From: Orobanche coerulescens
Taxonomy: Eukaryota > Streptophyta > Magnoliopsida > Lamiales > Orobanchaceae
Direction: 5' to 3'
Assembly: GCA_033398695.1 (NCBI GenBank)
Contig: CM065802.1
Location: 80,586,096-80,650,095, forward strand
DNA: 64,000 nucleotides
The notes beneath the pieces are model-generated. The model made no database searches and was not told the DNA's origin. It saw only the letters and a program-made list of their open reading frames with translations. The first letter of the stretch is position 1. The number at the start of each line of letters is the position of its first letter. Shown here piece after piece: positions 33,825-45,100 of the stretch. A program made the position numbers and the translations under genes.

Positions 33825-36353
33825 TTAGGTTGAGGAAACCTAGGCTGTCGGGTCAAGTCGTGTTGTTTGAGTCTTGTTTCGTCGGATTTTATCTGACTGA
33901 GTCGTGTCGCGACGCGTCATTTGAGTTGTCGGTCGTGATTAGTATCGTGGGGCGATCATCATCTTCGTGCGACCTGTGGAAGTAAGTCTCCCTTCTTTGT
34001 GTTATGCCTCGTGTGACACGAGCTATTTTTATGATCATTTGTTAAGTGATGGAATCTTTATATGTATTTTGATGTCACGATATGTATTTAGTCGACTCTC
34101 GTATTTAATTTATACGAGGAGTGTCGCAGCCTTTGTCTTTTTATTATTGTTTTTGTCCGTTCTTGATGATTTTCGAATCGATTGCGCGTTTACAAGTCCT
34201 CTTGTGGAAGCTTTGCGTATACACATTCGACTTGTTCACTAGCCATGCGGTAGGGTCCTTAGAGGCCTCGAATGGGGCCAAGTGGTTTTGTTCGAATGTG
34301 GTTATTTGACTCTAATATTTTATTCTTATGAGGAGTAGTGTTCTTTGGATTGTGCATGTTGAATCGTATTTCTTTTATCCATTGCGTGAGTTCTTTTGTA
34401 ATGACTTTCGGTATTTTACCGACCGAGTTTTATTTCGATAACCGCTTCCTTAACCGAGTTTTTGGCATTATGGCCTTGATCGCGTTGGTGAAATTCTTTT
34501 GACGGTATTTAGTATTTTGTAAATGGCTTTCGTGAGTTTTGAAATATTACCACATGCCTTTTTGGCATTTTTGTAAATGGTTTTTAGCACAGGGTTCCGA
34601 CGCGGGACCCACAGCGCTATGATGTTCCGTGTGATTACCTGAAATTTTTGGGCATTCTAGCCTTTTTGGCATCGTCCTTTTTGGCATTGAACTATTTTCG
34701 AAAACCTTGAGTATCTTAGAAAAATAAAATTTCGAGACATACTTTTCAAATGAGTTATTTTCTAGTGGTACATCCAAGGTGCCACAATACATTTCAAAAA
34801 TTTTCTACTTCGAGGACCAAAATGCTTTGAGATATTTTCAATGTTTTAGAAATATTTTTATTTAGACCCGAGGGTCGAATATTTTGAAAGTTTTCACTAA
34901 GAAAAAGTGACTTCATTCTTATCAAGTGCGAAATGGTTCTCCAATGTCTCGATAACGATGTTTCAAGTTTGTACTCTTTGAAAGGTGATACTCAAGATCA
35001 ACCGGTGTTCTTCTAAATTATTTTCAAAATGAAGTTTTCGTTTTTAAAACCTATCCATTCCCGTTTGAGGGCTGGATATATATGTATGATGTGCGCGTTG
35101 TCATTTTGATGTTAACTCCCGAGTATGACCGAATTGGCGGTGTGAGCGTTGAATCGTTTTTCCACACATTTGTTGTGTTAGCCCTTTGTGAGAGGTGGGA
35201 TGTTGGTGTTGAATGTTGTCGCCTAGTGGTGATCTCTGCGTTATCGCGCATGTGCGAGCTGTTAGAGCTTGGGTTGGTAGGGTCGTGTGCATCGGTGATC
35301 GTTCCGTTATGTGCCGGTTGTTTAATGTCTTGTTACCTTGCTCCTGTTTTTGTGAATTTCGCGGACGAGGTCGAAAGTAATGCCCATACTATTTTGACTT
35401 CAATATTTTCTCTTTCCCAGTCTATCGATTCGCTCATGTTCGTTGGTACTTTATGAACTTGTTCTGTATTTCGGTTTCATCGTTCGAGCAAGCTGTGATC
35501 TTGTTGTGGGCCGATCTGGTTATCGATGTGACTTTTTCGAGTTCGGTTCGATTCTTGTGAACCTTGTTCGGGAGTGACATCATCTAGTTCTATTAGTTCT
35601 TTTATTCGAAGTGGATCGGATTTGGAACTCTTGTGTTTTCGACTTTGTCGACTCATTTATGTTCGTTGACATTTTCTGAGCTTGTTCTGCCCCTTGCTTT
35701 TGTTGATCGAACAAGTGTGGTATTGTTTCGGAATAACTCGTTTGTCATTGTGACTTTTCAATCGCTATTCCCTTTCATGTGAATCTTATGGGGATGCATG
35801 TCTTGTTGTTCTCACCAGATCATCCTGGGAGTTGTTGTTTGAACTTTATTGTTCTTCGTGTTTCGAACATGATTGTTCGATTTTTGTTGTCTCGATCGTT
35901 GTAGTTCGATCGTTTGATTGTTCGGTTTTTGTTGATCTCGTTCCGTGATTGGTGAACGTTCAGGCTCCTTCGTAATTCCCTTCAGTTCGGGAAATTAGTC
36001 TCAGTTTCGATCTCCCAACCCTTGGGCGGTGGGATTCCGTATTTGTTCAGCGGTTGACTCGCTTTTTGATTGATGTACCGTTGGGTTGGTCAATCATATT
36101 GATTTTCGTTCGTTGTGTTTTGTGATTGTCGGATAATTGACTTGATTGTATTATCCATTTGATGACGCTTGTCACTTGTTGGTTTTATTATATCCCTAAC
36201 GGGGACGTTGTGTTGGTCGTCGTGGAGCGTGTTTTCACGCCGTATGTCTCTTTGTGTTTCTTGCAGCATTTCGCCGTTGGGCGCGAGTTTTCTGTTTTTG
36301 TGTATCTCGTTGAGTTTTCCTGGCGGGTATATTGCTTCCCCCTACTTCTTTTA

Positions 36354-36389
36354 AGTTTCGGGACGAAACTTCTTTTAAGGAGGGTAGAA
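36354..36389 (+). promoter_or_regulatory. Hairpin and polypurine tract of element B
   Basis: AGTTTCG-GGA-CGAAACT forms a 7-bp stem. TTTTAAGGAGGGTAGAA then runs to the base before the 3' LTR. This is the same arrangement as in A' and E. Confidence 0.8.
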
Positions 36390-39080
36390 TGTAATATCCG
36401 CAATTTCGAACTTCGGTAATTTTCTTTTTTGGTGTATTTCTCGATCGTAGTGACTCTCGTATACCTTTCAGTGTGTCCTTCCTATCAACTGTTGAACTAT
36501 ATTCTTGTTATTGTTGTGCGAAACCGCCGTTTCGGGGTTGTCGTGGATCCATTTCGTGTTATTAGTCCCCAAATATTGATTCTTATCGTTTTATTCTCTT
36601 TCCGGATCATTTTTATCATTTTGGGACCCAAAAAGGGGTGTGGGCCGCGGCACAAGGTGCGTGCGCCGCGGCACACAAATTTCTCCAAATGTTGGTCGGG
36701 CAATGCATCTTGTGCCGGCACACCCATCCGTGCCGCGGCACGGCGCCGAGCCAGGCCGCGGCACACTGTCCGGTGCCGCGGCACACTCGTGTTTCTTCCG
36801 CGACCAAAACCCAATCAGACTGCGGTGCCGCGGCACACGCAGCCGTGCCGGCACAATGCTAAAACCACAGGAGTAAGTTTTCGGCTGTGCCGCGGCACAC
36901 TTGGCCGTGCCGCGGCACACGAGCGGTATTTGCGCACTTCGTCCTTATTAGACGAGATCGGTCGTCTCCTCCCCATTTCCACCGCATCGCGAGAGAGAGG
37001 ATGAGAGAGGGAAGGGTTCTTCATCCTTAGCCATTGGGGGTCGATTTTCACCATTTTTCTCCTTAGTGGAGCCCGGCAATCAATCTAACGCGTGTTCTAC
37101 GGATCTTGGTACTTGAATCTCCTAAGGTAATATTCTAAAACCCTATTTTCGATTAAATTGGGGGTTTTGGGTTTTTCTTCCGATTCGTTCCGTTTTGTTG
37201 GTGGATTCATGATGTATACAATTAATATTGTTAGTATCTTTAGTTTTCCTACGGATTCATGGATATTTTGTGGATTTTTACGGAATCGAGAGGGTTTGGT
37301 TGTGGTCCGCCCTCGTTATTGTTTCGGTATGAATACACATGAATCGTAGGCGGGTTTCCGGGTGTATTCCATTTCCATAATCGTTTAGAAGTGGTTGTGA
37401 TTGTGCTATTCGAATCGTTAGGTTCATTTTCGTCGGTTCCTCGCGGTCGTGCTTGATTCTTCCGTTCCGTCCATTGTCGTCTTCCTTTTCGTTAGCATCG
37501 GGCGTTCCGAAGCTTCCCGGTTGAGCCGTATCCGTTCGTGGTTCAGTGCTCGTGGTATCGAGGCAAGTACCTTGCCCATACTTTTCTCGTTTTATGTATA
37601 TGATGATCGGTGGTCGTCTTGATGTGTTTGTTTGGTTATTTGAAATGAAGTTTCAAAAGGATTTCGGTTTGGCCTCGTTAAAGGCTTTCTTTCAAAACGC
37701 GTGTGTTTTGTGAACGGTGTTTTGAGAATTGATTATGATTTGATTATTTTGAACGTTGAAGGATTTTATGAGGATACTCCTATTGTTTAAAGTTATGGAA
37801 TCGTGTATTCCGTATTTAATCTTGTTATTGTGTTTTTGAAGAGTTTGATAATGGTGTCGAGTTAAAGGCCATCTCTAGTGAGTATTCTTAATGAACTTAC
37901 ATTCTTAGCATATTAGTATTGCATGAGTAACGTGTGTGTGTATGCTCACTGCGGGTTAGATCCGACGGGGTCTCGGTAGGGCTCCACGAAGCTGTGGAAT
38001 CGCGAGCTTGCTTTTAACCACTGTGGGTTAGATCCGACGGGGTCTCGGCAGGGATCCACGGGCCGTGGTCCGCGGTTAATTGTGGTGCATTTTTACAAAT
38101 GTGATTCGATATTGGCATTTCCGGAAATGAGTACTTTTGAACGGTTTTCATTTGCATGCATTGACTAAATGTGTAAGAGGTAAGTTGTTCGTTTGGCCTA
38201 CTTGGCTAGGATGGCACTGGAGTATTTTGTTGTTGTTTTAAATCCTTGATTTGTGGATTTTGATGTTGGGATACGAACCTTGTGGTCGTTCTTGTGTACT
38301 GTGAGTTGATGAGATTTGGGGCTAAAATCCCAATGGTTTTGTAAAAGTCGTTTTACGGATTTGGGGCTAGAATCCCAACGGTTTGGTTAATGTCATTTTT
38401 CAGAAGGTAAACCTTTGGGGCGGTGACCCCTTTTGTCTTTGGATTTTGAAAAGTAGGATTTGATAATCCTAAATTGTTTTCTATTAAAACTCTCGATGGC
38501 ATTCTAAACCGTTTTATAAATTACTTCCCTTGATTATGATATTTCGATTTTGAAATGTTTTCTCAAACCCTTGCCTCGGGAAGTACTTTTCGTTTCGTTT
38601 GGATCTTTGAGGATCCTCGGTTATTGTTATTCGTGGAATGTGAATTGTATGGCTCGTATTTGCACTTTGTTCTTGCACTAGCAAAACAGTGGAGTTTTGC
38701 TAACCCCCGAGTATTCGGGGGGTGGATGTCTGTTTTTGCATTCAGGTTTTGGAGCATAACACAGGGTCGGCACGAAGGATGATGAAAGATGAACGATACT
38801 AATCACACGAGGATCCGTTGACGTCTTACTGGTCTAGTTGTATTTTCTTTTCCGCTGCAGTATCTTTTCCCGCCAGACGGAGTTTATTGTACTCTGACCC
38901 CTGCGTGGGTATATGTTGGAATTGAGTTGTATGTTATTATTGAAAGACCAAATCGGTCTACTGTGTCATTTTAGCCTGAAAGGCGATGTCTAGATGTTTG
39001 ATTTTAGTTAACAGCCTGGTAGATCCTCGAGGTGCGGATCTACGGCGTGTAATATCCCTGAGCGGATTGGGGGTGTTACA
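36390..39080 (+). repeat. 3' LTR of element B (2691 bp)
   Basis: Near-identical copy of 31138-33808. Differences concentrate in the palindrome cluster (36643-36921), in the second 72-bp repeat unit (~38048-38075, GGATCCACGGGCCGTGG versus GGATCCACGAAGCCGTGGG) and at 38867-38880 (CCCGCCAGACGG versus CCCCGTTGTACGGG), all inverted-repeat sequences. Confidence 0.93.
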
Positions 39081-39884
39081 CCTATATCAAGTGAACAAGC
39101 TCCCATGTCGTCAACACCTAGTTCCTCTCGTACTCAGGTTGACAAGAAAAAAAGAAAGGCTAGAGAAGTAACCTCGGATTTAGATGAGAAACTTATGATT
39201 TTTCTAGATAATATGGCATTAAAACACGAGAAACTCGATCCTTTCTCGTATGAAGCATGCATGAAAAAATTGAACGACCTTGGATGGGGAAAAGAAGATC
39301 CATTGTTTCGCATTGCTTTTTCTCTTCTTACGGATAGCCGGAATAGAGAAGCATGGATTGGAATACCGTCAGAGTTTGCTAAGGATTGGGTAAAAACGGT
39401 TGGAGCAAAACAAGGATACCACTAGTTCACTATTTGGTATTTTTTTTACTAGTTTTGCTATTTTTGAATGATATTTGGGACTTGTTTTTTGTTGGGACTA
39501 TTTGGTTCTGTTTTATTGTTGCTGTTTCTCTTTGGTAAAAACCAAGTTGTTATGACTATTTTTTGTTATATTGTTGCTGTTTTATTGTTGCTGTTCTTTT
39601 CCATTGGCCAAAGAGAAAAACCAAGTTGTTATGACTATTTTTTGTTATATTGTTGCTGTTTTTATAACGGGAGAAAAACATATCACTGTTTTCCATTTCT
39701 ATTTGCTAACAACCTTATTTTTCTAACGGGAGAAATCTGAGGAGTAAAAATTCTTATTTTCGTTTTTTAAGACATATTATTGTTGTTGTTCTTCTCCATT
39801 ATCCATTGTTGTGACTATTTTTTTTCAATGTTATGACTGGTGCTGTTGTTTATGTGATAATTTGTGATGTTTTTATGAATAGAT

Positions 39885-41211
39885 ATGCCGACTCTCGAGG
39901 AAGAAATTCTTGTTGTAATTCTAATATATATATACTTAAGACGAAGAAGAGTTGCTTCAACAAGACGAGAAATGATACGCGATAATACTTCGGCAATGAG
40001 TGGATATGCATACACCCAGGAGCTACTAAATGGATCCAGTACGCAATGTCAAGATTTGATGCGACTATCTCGTGAAGCATATATACTTTTATGCCAACAT
40101 TTTAGACAAAATAATTGGGTGAAAGATAGTAAACATGTTAGTGTCGAGGAGAAGATGGCAATGTTTTTAACAATTCTTGGACATAATGAACATTTTAGAG
40201 TAATTAAACGTAGATTTCAACATTCTACAAGAACTGTTCATGTTTATTTTTATGAAGTTCTGCAAGGAATGATGGAATTCGCAAGAGAAATTATAGTGCC
40301 AACAAATTCAGAGGCAACTTCGAACATGTCAAATCATCATAGACGCTTGAGAGAAAAATTTCCGGTATGTTTTACAGTGGTGATTTGTTAAAAATTCTTG
40401 ACATTAATAAGGTACTTTATTTATTTATTTTTTGTTAATTAAGGGGGCAATAGGCGCACTAGACGGTACTCTTATACATGCAGTTGTGCCGACTAGTCAT
40501 CAGACTGCTTATATGGGAAGAGGTGGTAGTCGATGCTTTCAAAACGTTCTGGGAATTTGTGATTTCAATATGATATTCACTTTTGTTTGGGCTGGATGGG
40601 GAGGTATAGCACATGATTCCAGAGTGCTTAGAGAAGTTGCTTTTAACCCAAATTCTGGCTTTCCCTTTCCACCACAAGGTAAACATCATTCTCAAATTAT
40701 AGTTTTGTTTTTTATTTGTATATTATACATTGATGTTTTTTACATTTCAGACAAATATTATCTTTGCGATGCTGCATATGCCAATTCCCGTGGATTCTTG
40801 GCTCCATATCGTAACACGAGGTATTGGTTAGCAGATTTTCGACGCCGACGTGCTTTGACAAAAGAAGAATTGTTCAATCATGCACATGCACAGCTTAGGA
40901 ATGTTATTAAACGTGCTTATGGTGTCTTGAAATTAAGATTTCCAATTCTGAAGCAGATGGCTCCTTTTCCATTTACAATACAAAGAAATGTGGTCATTGC
41001 TTGCTTTGCGATACATAATTTTATCAGGAAATGCAATGTTCAGGACCAGTTGTTTCTGGAGTGCAATGAGGATACTATATTTAACAATGAAGAAGAAGGT
41101 GAAGAAAGTGGAGAAGAAGGACTGGACATAACACAATGGGGTGCTAATAGCACACAATACATGGCTAATTTGTGTGATGAAATTGCAAATAATTTGCTTT
41201 CTAATACTTAG
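39885..41211 (+). CDS. Harbinger-type DDE transposase, apparently open (391 codons, two introns)
   Basis: Exons 39885-40364, 40444-40678 and 40751-41211 join with GT-AG introns (ccg|GTATGT...TTAAG|ggg, caag|GTAAAC...TTTCAG|ac) to a 391-residue protein, the usual size for HARBI1-like nucleases. The N-terminal helical part contains RLSREAYILLCQHFRQ and KMAMFLTILGHN. The catalytic acidic residues are D in IGALDGTLI (codon 40462), D in YYLCDAAYAN (40768) and E in LTKEELFNHAHAQLRN (40864). Other family signatures are WAGWGGIAHDSRVL and NVVIACFAIHNFIR. The tail is acidic (EEEGEESGEEG). The first ATG in frame is MPTLEEEIL. No stop or frameshift is seen, in contrast to ORF1 of the same transposon. 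It would cut and paste Harbinger or related MITEs if a functional ORF1 were supplied. Confidence 0.92.
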
Positions 41212-41545
41212 TTTTAAGAATTGTGTTCAGAAAAAGATGTTGAAGTATTTTATTTATAAGTACTTATTAATGTTGTTTTTGATGATCTCAATAAAGTTTT
41301 GACATTATGTTGATGTTTAAGTAGTTTATGTCATTCAAAAATACTAATCAACTTAAAAAATAAAGAACAATTTATTAAGCAGCACTTATTTCATAATGAG
41401 GGATAAAATGGTCATTTCTGTCATTCATATAGTTCATTCAGACAAGAAAGAAACAACAACATATTTTTTCCAATCAGACAGATTAATCCACTCAGACAGC
41501 TTAACACATTCAGATATTAATGGAAAAAAAGTAAACAGGCCCTTA

Positions 41546-41761
41546 GTTGACACAAGGAATTTATAAGCTCTCAAAATAAAATTATACACTACCAATATTC
41601 GCACATTAGCCGACAACAGAAAGTCGTCGGCTAAGTCTAAAACCGCTGGTTAAAGTGGCGGATTGTCGGCTAAAAGTCGATCGGCTTAGGTCGGCTTAAG
41701 TTTAGCCGACGATTAGGGCCGTTGGTTGTCTGCAATACTTCGAACTTTAATCGATAGCTAA
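41546..41761. repeat. Spacer with GTCGGCTAA inverted motifs, probable DNA-transposon remnant
   Basis: Between Harbinger and the CACTA element, several copies of TTAGCCGAC/GTCGGCTAA (41610-41725) occur in both orientations. They resemble subterminal repeats of yet another CACTA-type family, but no terminus is visible. Confidence 0.4.
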
Positions 41762-41995
41762 CACTACTAGAAAAAGGGCTATCCTTGACGCGCATTTTGC
41801 GTCAAGAAGAGGTCGGATGACGTGCAAATGCCCGTCAAGGATGGACCAGTCATAAAGCTTCATGACTCGCATATGTGCGTCATCCCTCTATGACGCGCAC
41901 TTATGACCCACATTTTATGACTCTTCTTTTTGACCTTCATAGTAGCGCGTCATAACTTTTATGACCCACTTTTCTGACATATGTTTTTGCATGTC
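41762..41995. repeat. CACTA left subterminal repeats (TGACGCGCA family)
   Basis: TGACGCGCA, TGACTCGCA, TGCGTCAT and TATGACCCAC units occur in direct and inverted orientation right after the terminus. The right end (50345-50566) has matching TATGACCCATA, GAGTCAT and GCGCGTCAT units. Such arrays are the binding sites for TNPA-type proteins in En/Spm. Confidence 0.8.
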
Positions 41996-42198
41996 ATTAC
42001 CTTAAAATCATTTTTTTTATTTGTTCTGTTTTTTTAAACCTGATTATATACATAAACCTGACAATAAACCTGATAATTGTACAAAATTAACGCATTTCAT
42101 ATATATCAAAACCATGCGTTACCAATTCATTACATAACAATTCATGTCAAAATATATACCGATAATTAGTTAAATGCAGTTACTAAAATGTACGATTT

Positions 42199-45100
42199 CT
42201 ACCTAAAAATGAAATTCGACACATAAATTGCCCATTCTTCTCGAATATCGTCGAAATCCGCATCCGTGTACTCATTGCTATCACCACCAATCTAGTCAAA
42301 TAAAACAACATTTTAGAAACAGTTAATTACTACTTAAACTACTTAAAACAGTTAACTTACATTGTCATTTTCGAGAACCCGAACTCCATGTTTAACTACT
42401 TCCTTCATAAACTTCAACGTGAAGTATCCACATTCGGTGCATCCGGGCTGACGTGGACACTACACAAGAAACACAAATTGTATATGATATGCAACTATAG
42501 TTGATTAACAAGAATGATCAGAAATTGTAATATAAAACATGCAGTAAAAATTCAGCAGCAACAAAAAAAATCAGCAGCATAAATTCAGCAACATACAACA
42601 ATATATCAATCACCTATAAAAATTTCTAGATTTCACAAGGTAATTAGTTTTCATATGATCTATTTTCTATATCAATATATTAAAAAGAATATTTTATGTT
42701 GTGAATTACAAAAGTCAGCAAGCTCACGATTTGAATCCGCAACCATGAATATCAAGAATCTCATCCGAAGAAAAACTTCAGCTAAAGGTTATGTCACGTC
42801 ATCAGTAACAGATTACAACCAATAGCCAATCACTAAGGAACCTCTCCCAAGATGTTCTTTACCAACTACAAATTTTAAATCTGCATATGACAATAGCGAA
42901 AAGAATATATAAAAAGGGTTAATTATCAGACACGACATTCATTTGCACCAAAAATAGCAGTTTGCTCATTTTCTTTATTTCTGGACTCAGTTAAGTCACT
43001 AATTTTAAAAAAAATGGTACGCTCTGTCTAAGTCAACCCAAAAATTAAAGGTAAGGAACCCAAAATTTAAAGGTAAATACTTTTCATCCAATAATTTAAC
43101 AGCTTAATGATCAAGTACATTTATTGGAGCCAAATGTATCAATTTTGTTACTTTTTTTGTGTCCATAAATCCGTTGAAATAAGTGTTCAAATATTTTTTT
43201 CAGCAATTATAGTTTTATTACTATGTTAAATTTTTATAATTGTAGTAGTGAAATTATATTATATATTCAGATTAATATGGGTGTATCCAGGTGTATACAT
43301 GCCAACTTGGACCTGCTCCTAAATTGTATTGGAGTTTTAATTTTTAAAGTATAGCTGTACTAACCGAAAGGTTAACAAAACTAACCAACTAAGTAACTAA
43401 CTAACTAACTAACTTAACATAAAACTAACTACATACTTAATAAACAGCAGCACAAGATAATATTCAACAAATAACTAACCTTAGAATTAACCCAGTTAAG
43501 TTTAGTCCTCTTATTGGTTCCAGCTTCTACATCATACAATGCAATTGCCCTACAAAGAATTAACCTAGTTAAGTATTACATCATACATCATAAAGATTCT
43601 ATAATTTGTATTACTTACGCATCCATTATTTGCTTGAACTGATGATTGACGTCACTAATCGATAGGGAATCAAGATAATAGCAGGTACTTGTCTTCATGT
43701 TAAGCACGCCTAACACCCAATGTCTTCTACAAAAAACAAACATCAAATTCTGTTAAGTACTATTAATTTTTATTAATTAATTTAAATGTTGTCGAAAATC
43801 TAACCCGGGATTTTATGGCAATAAGACGAGGTCATTTTGCTTCCTTGTAGATGTCCTTTTTGCAATAACTCGACTTGCATCCTCGCTATTCTTGGCCCTC
43901 GCTTTACGTTCATGATGCATGATCGCAGTCGGGGTCATGAAACAAACTCCATGATCTCTTTGTGACCCATTCTTGATTTGCTCATATAGGTACCTGTTAA
44001 CAATTAACATACAAAGTTTACATTTAATTAGTCCTCTTAACATACAAGTACCAATTTTTTATAAACTATATTTATCACTTACATGATATAAGAAGCAACG
44101 ACAGCCCCGCTTAACTCATCTATTGCAAATAGACTGTCAAAATCATTCCAATTTAAGTGCGTGTAACTGTGGTGCCCAAACAAATCGTCCTCGCATTGCA
44201 CTTTTATGCAATCGACCTTTGCAACTTGTCCATCAACCATCATTGCAGTCATTTCAATCCCATCCTTTCTTCAATTCTTTTCCTTCCTCTCTTCTGACCT
44301 CTCGTCATCATTTTTCTCAACGGATTTCCTTTCTTAGTCACTTTTGCAATGGAGGCGAGAGTTTCTGGGCTTTTTCCTTCTTCAACTGCAACTGTAAACA
44401 TAACAATTTCTGGTCACTAAAAATAACTGTAAACATAACTGTAAAAATATGATGTTTTTGGCATCGTACCTGTTTTTGGCATCGTCGCTTCTTCTTCGTT
44501 GTCGGGTTCTCTTTGTCTCTTCTTCTTTTCTCTTTTCTTGTGGGTCCCACTGCCCAACTCTCTTTTTTCTTCTTCTTCTTTTCTTTCTTCTTCTTTTCTT
44601 TCTTCTTTTCTTTTTCCTTCTTCTTCTTCTTTTCTTTGTTCTTCTTTTCTTTGTTCTTTTTCTTCTTTTCTTCTTTTCTCCTTGTCTTGAGCAGCAGCCT
44701 TTTTCTCCTTCTTTTTGGCCACTATCTTTTTCTGCAAAAATATAAAAAAGTCTTACCAAACCATTTTGTTCTAATGATTCAACTGTTTTATAAAAAAGTC
44801 TTACCAAACCAAAGCATGGAATGACTAGGTGACTCGGCCAGCTTAGTATGTACCCAATGGCATCTTTAACAGTCTCAACGAACTCCTCGGGAATTAGATT
44901 CGGTATCAAAGCTTCTGCTTGAACAGATGTGTCCACCGTAACTTCAATGTTCACATCAAATATATGAACAAATAAATATTAAATAAGTAAGAATATATAT
45001 AAATATTAAATAAGTAATTTAACTTTAAATACCCGAGACAGTATGATTCACTATGGTTCCTTTGGCGACTATATTTGAAGGATCGTCGACCGCAAGATAG

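Larger units (their letters stand above)
33809..36389 (+). other. Non-coding interior of element B
   Basis: No ORF has recognisable retroviral motifs. The leader donor GTAAGT is at 33982-33987. The AGTTTCGGGACGAAACT hairpin is at 36354-36370 and is followed by the purine tract AAGGAGGGTAGAA up to 36389. Related sequence at 5148-7307 shows that this interior is conserved between two non-autonomous elements despite lacking genes. Confidence 0.8.
31138..39080 (+). mobile_element. Element B: complete non-autonomous LTR retrotransposon (LARD-like)
   Basis: LTRs of 2671 bp (31138-33808) and 2691 bp (36390-39080) start TGTAATATCCGC and end GGGGTGTTACA. CCTAT duplications lie at 31133-31137 and 39081-39085. 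The 2581-bp interior has a primer-binding site and a polypurine tract but no gag or polymerase coding sequence. Long LTRs with a non-coding interior fit a large retrotransposon derivative. Its LTR organisation and leader resemble element E, so a Tekay-type element is the likely helper. By eye the LTRs are nearly identical outside hairpin-prone blocks, suggesting recent insertion. Confidence 0.93.
30557..39425 (+). pseudogene. Harbinger ORF1, Myb/SANT-like protein, disrupted by element B
   Basis: Exon 1 starts at ATG 30557 (MEQIGDT) and reads through a trihelix/Myb-SANT-type domain: ISWRDPNVMKTFLESC, NSWIKVAETL, NKFDYLKGKYGAW and LTPQEWELES. An intron (~30896-30966, ending ACACAG) leads to SNKYVEYLRTSSLLYPEL. 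At 31138 element B is inserted. After 39080 the same frame continues ISSEQAPMSSTP, a basic KKKRKAREV patch, and a C-terminal helical domain ending GAKQGYH with the stop at 39423-39425. TAA/TAG/TGA codons at about 30578, 30758 and 31078 make it dead even without the insertion. In this superfamily ORF1 binds the transposon ends and helps import the transposase. Confidence 0.88.
29698..41542 (+). mobile_element. PIF/Harbinger DNA transposon, split by element B
   Basis: TTA duplications (29695-29697 and 41543-41545) flank imperfect terminal inverted repeats: GGCCCCATTTACTTTTT at the left and, on the minus strand, GGGCCTGTTTACTTTTTTT at the right. TTA target sites and a two-gene content (Myb/SANT protein plus DDE transposase) define PIF/Harbinger. 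Without the nested LTR element it would be about 3.9 kb. The transposase gene is open, whereas the Myb/SANT gene has three stops plus the 7.9-kb insertion. Confidence 0.93.

Noticed and set aside
44449..44824. Phe/Ser/Leu-rich plus-strand ORFs that mimic membrane proteins
   Set aside because: Antisense of the Lys/Glu-coding TTC/TTT repeat of the CACTA gene.
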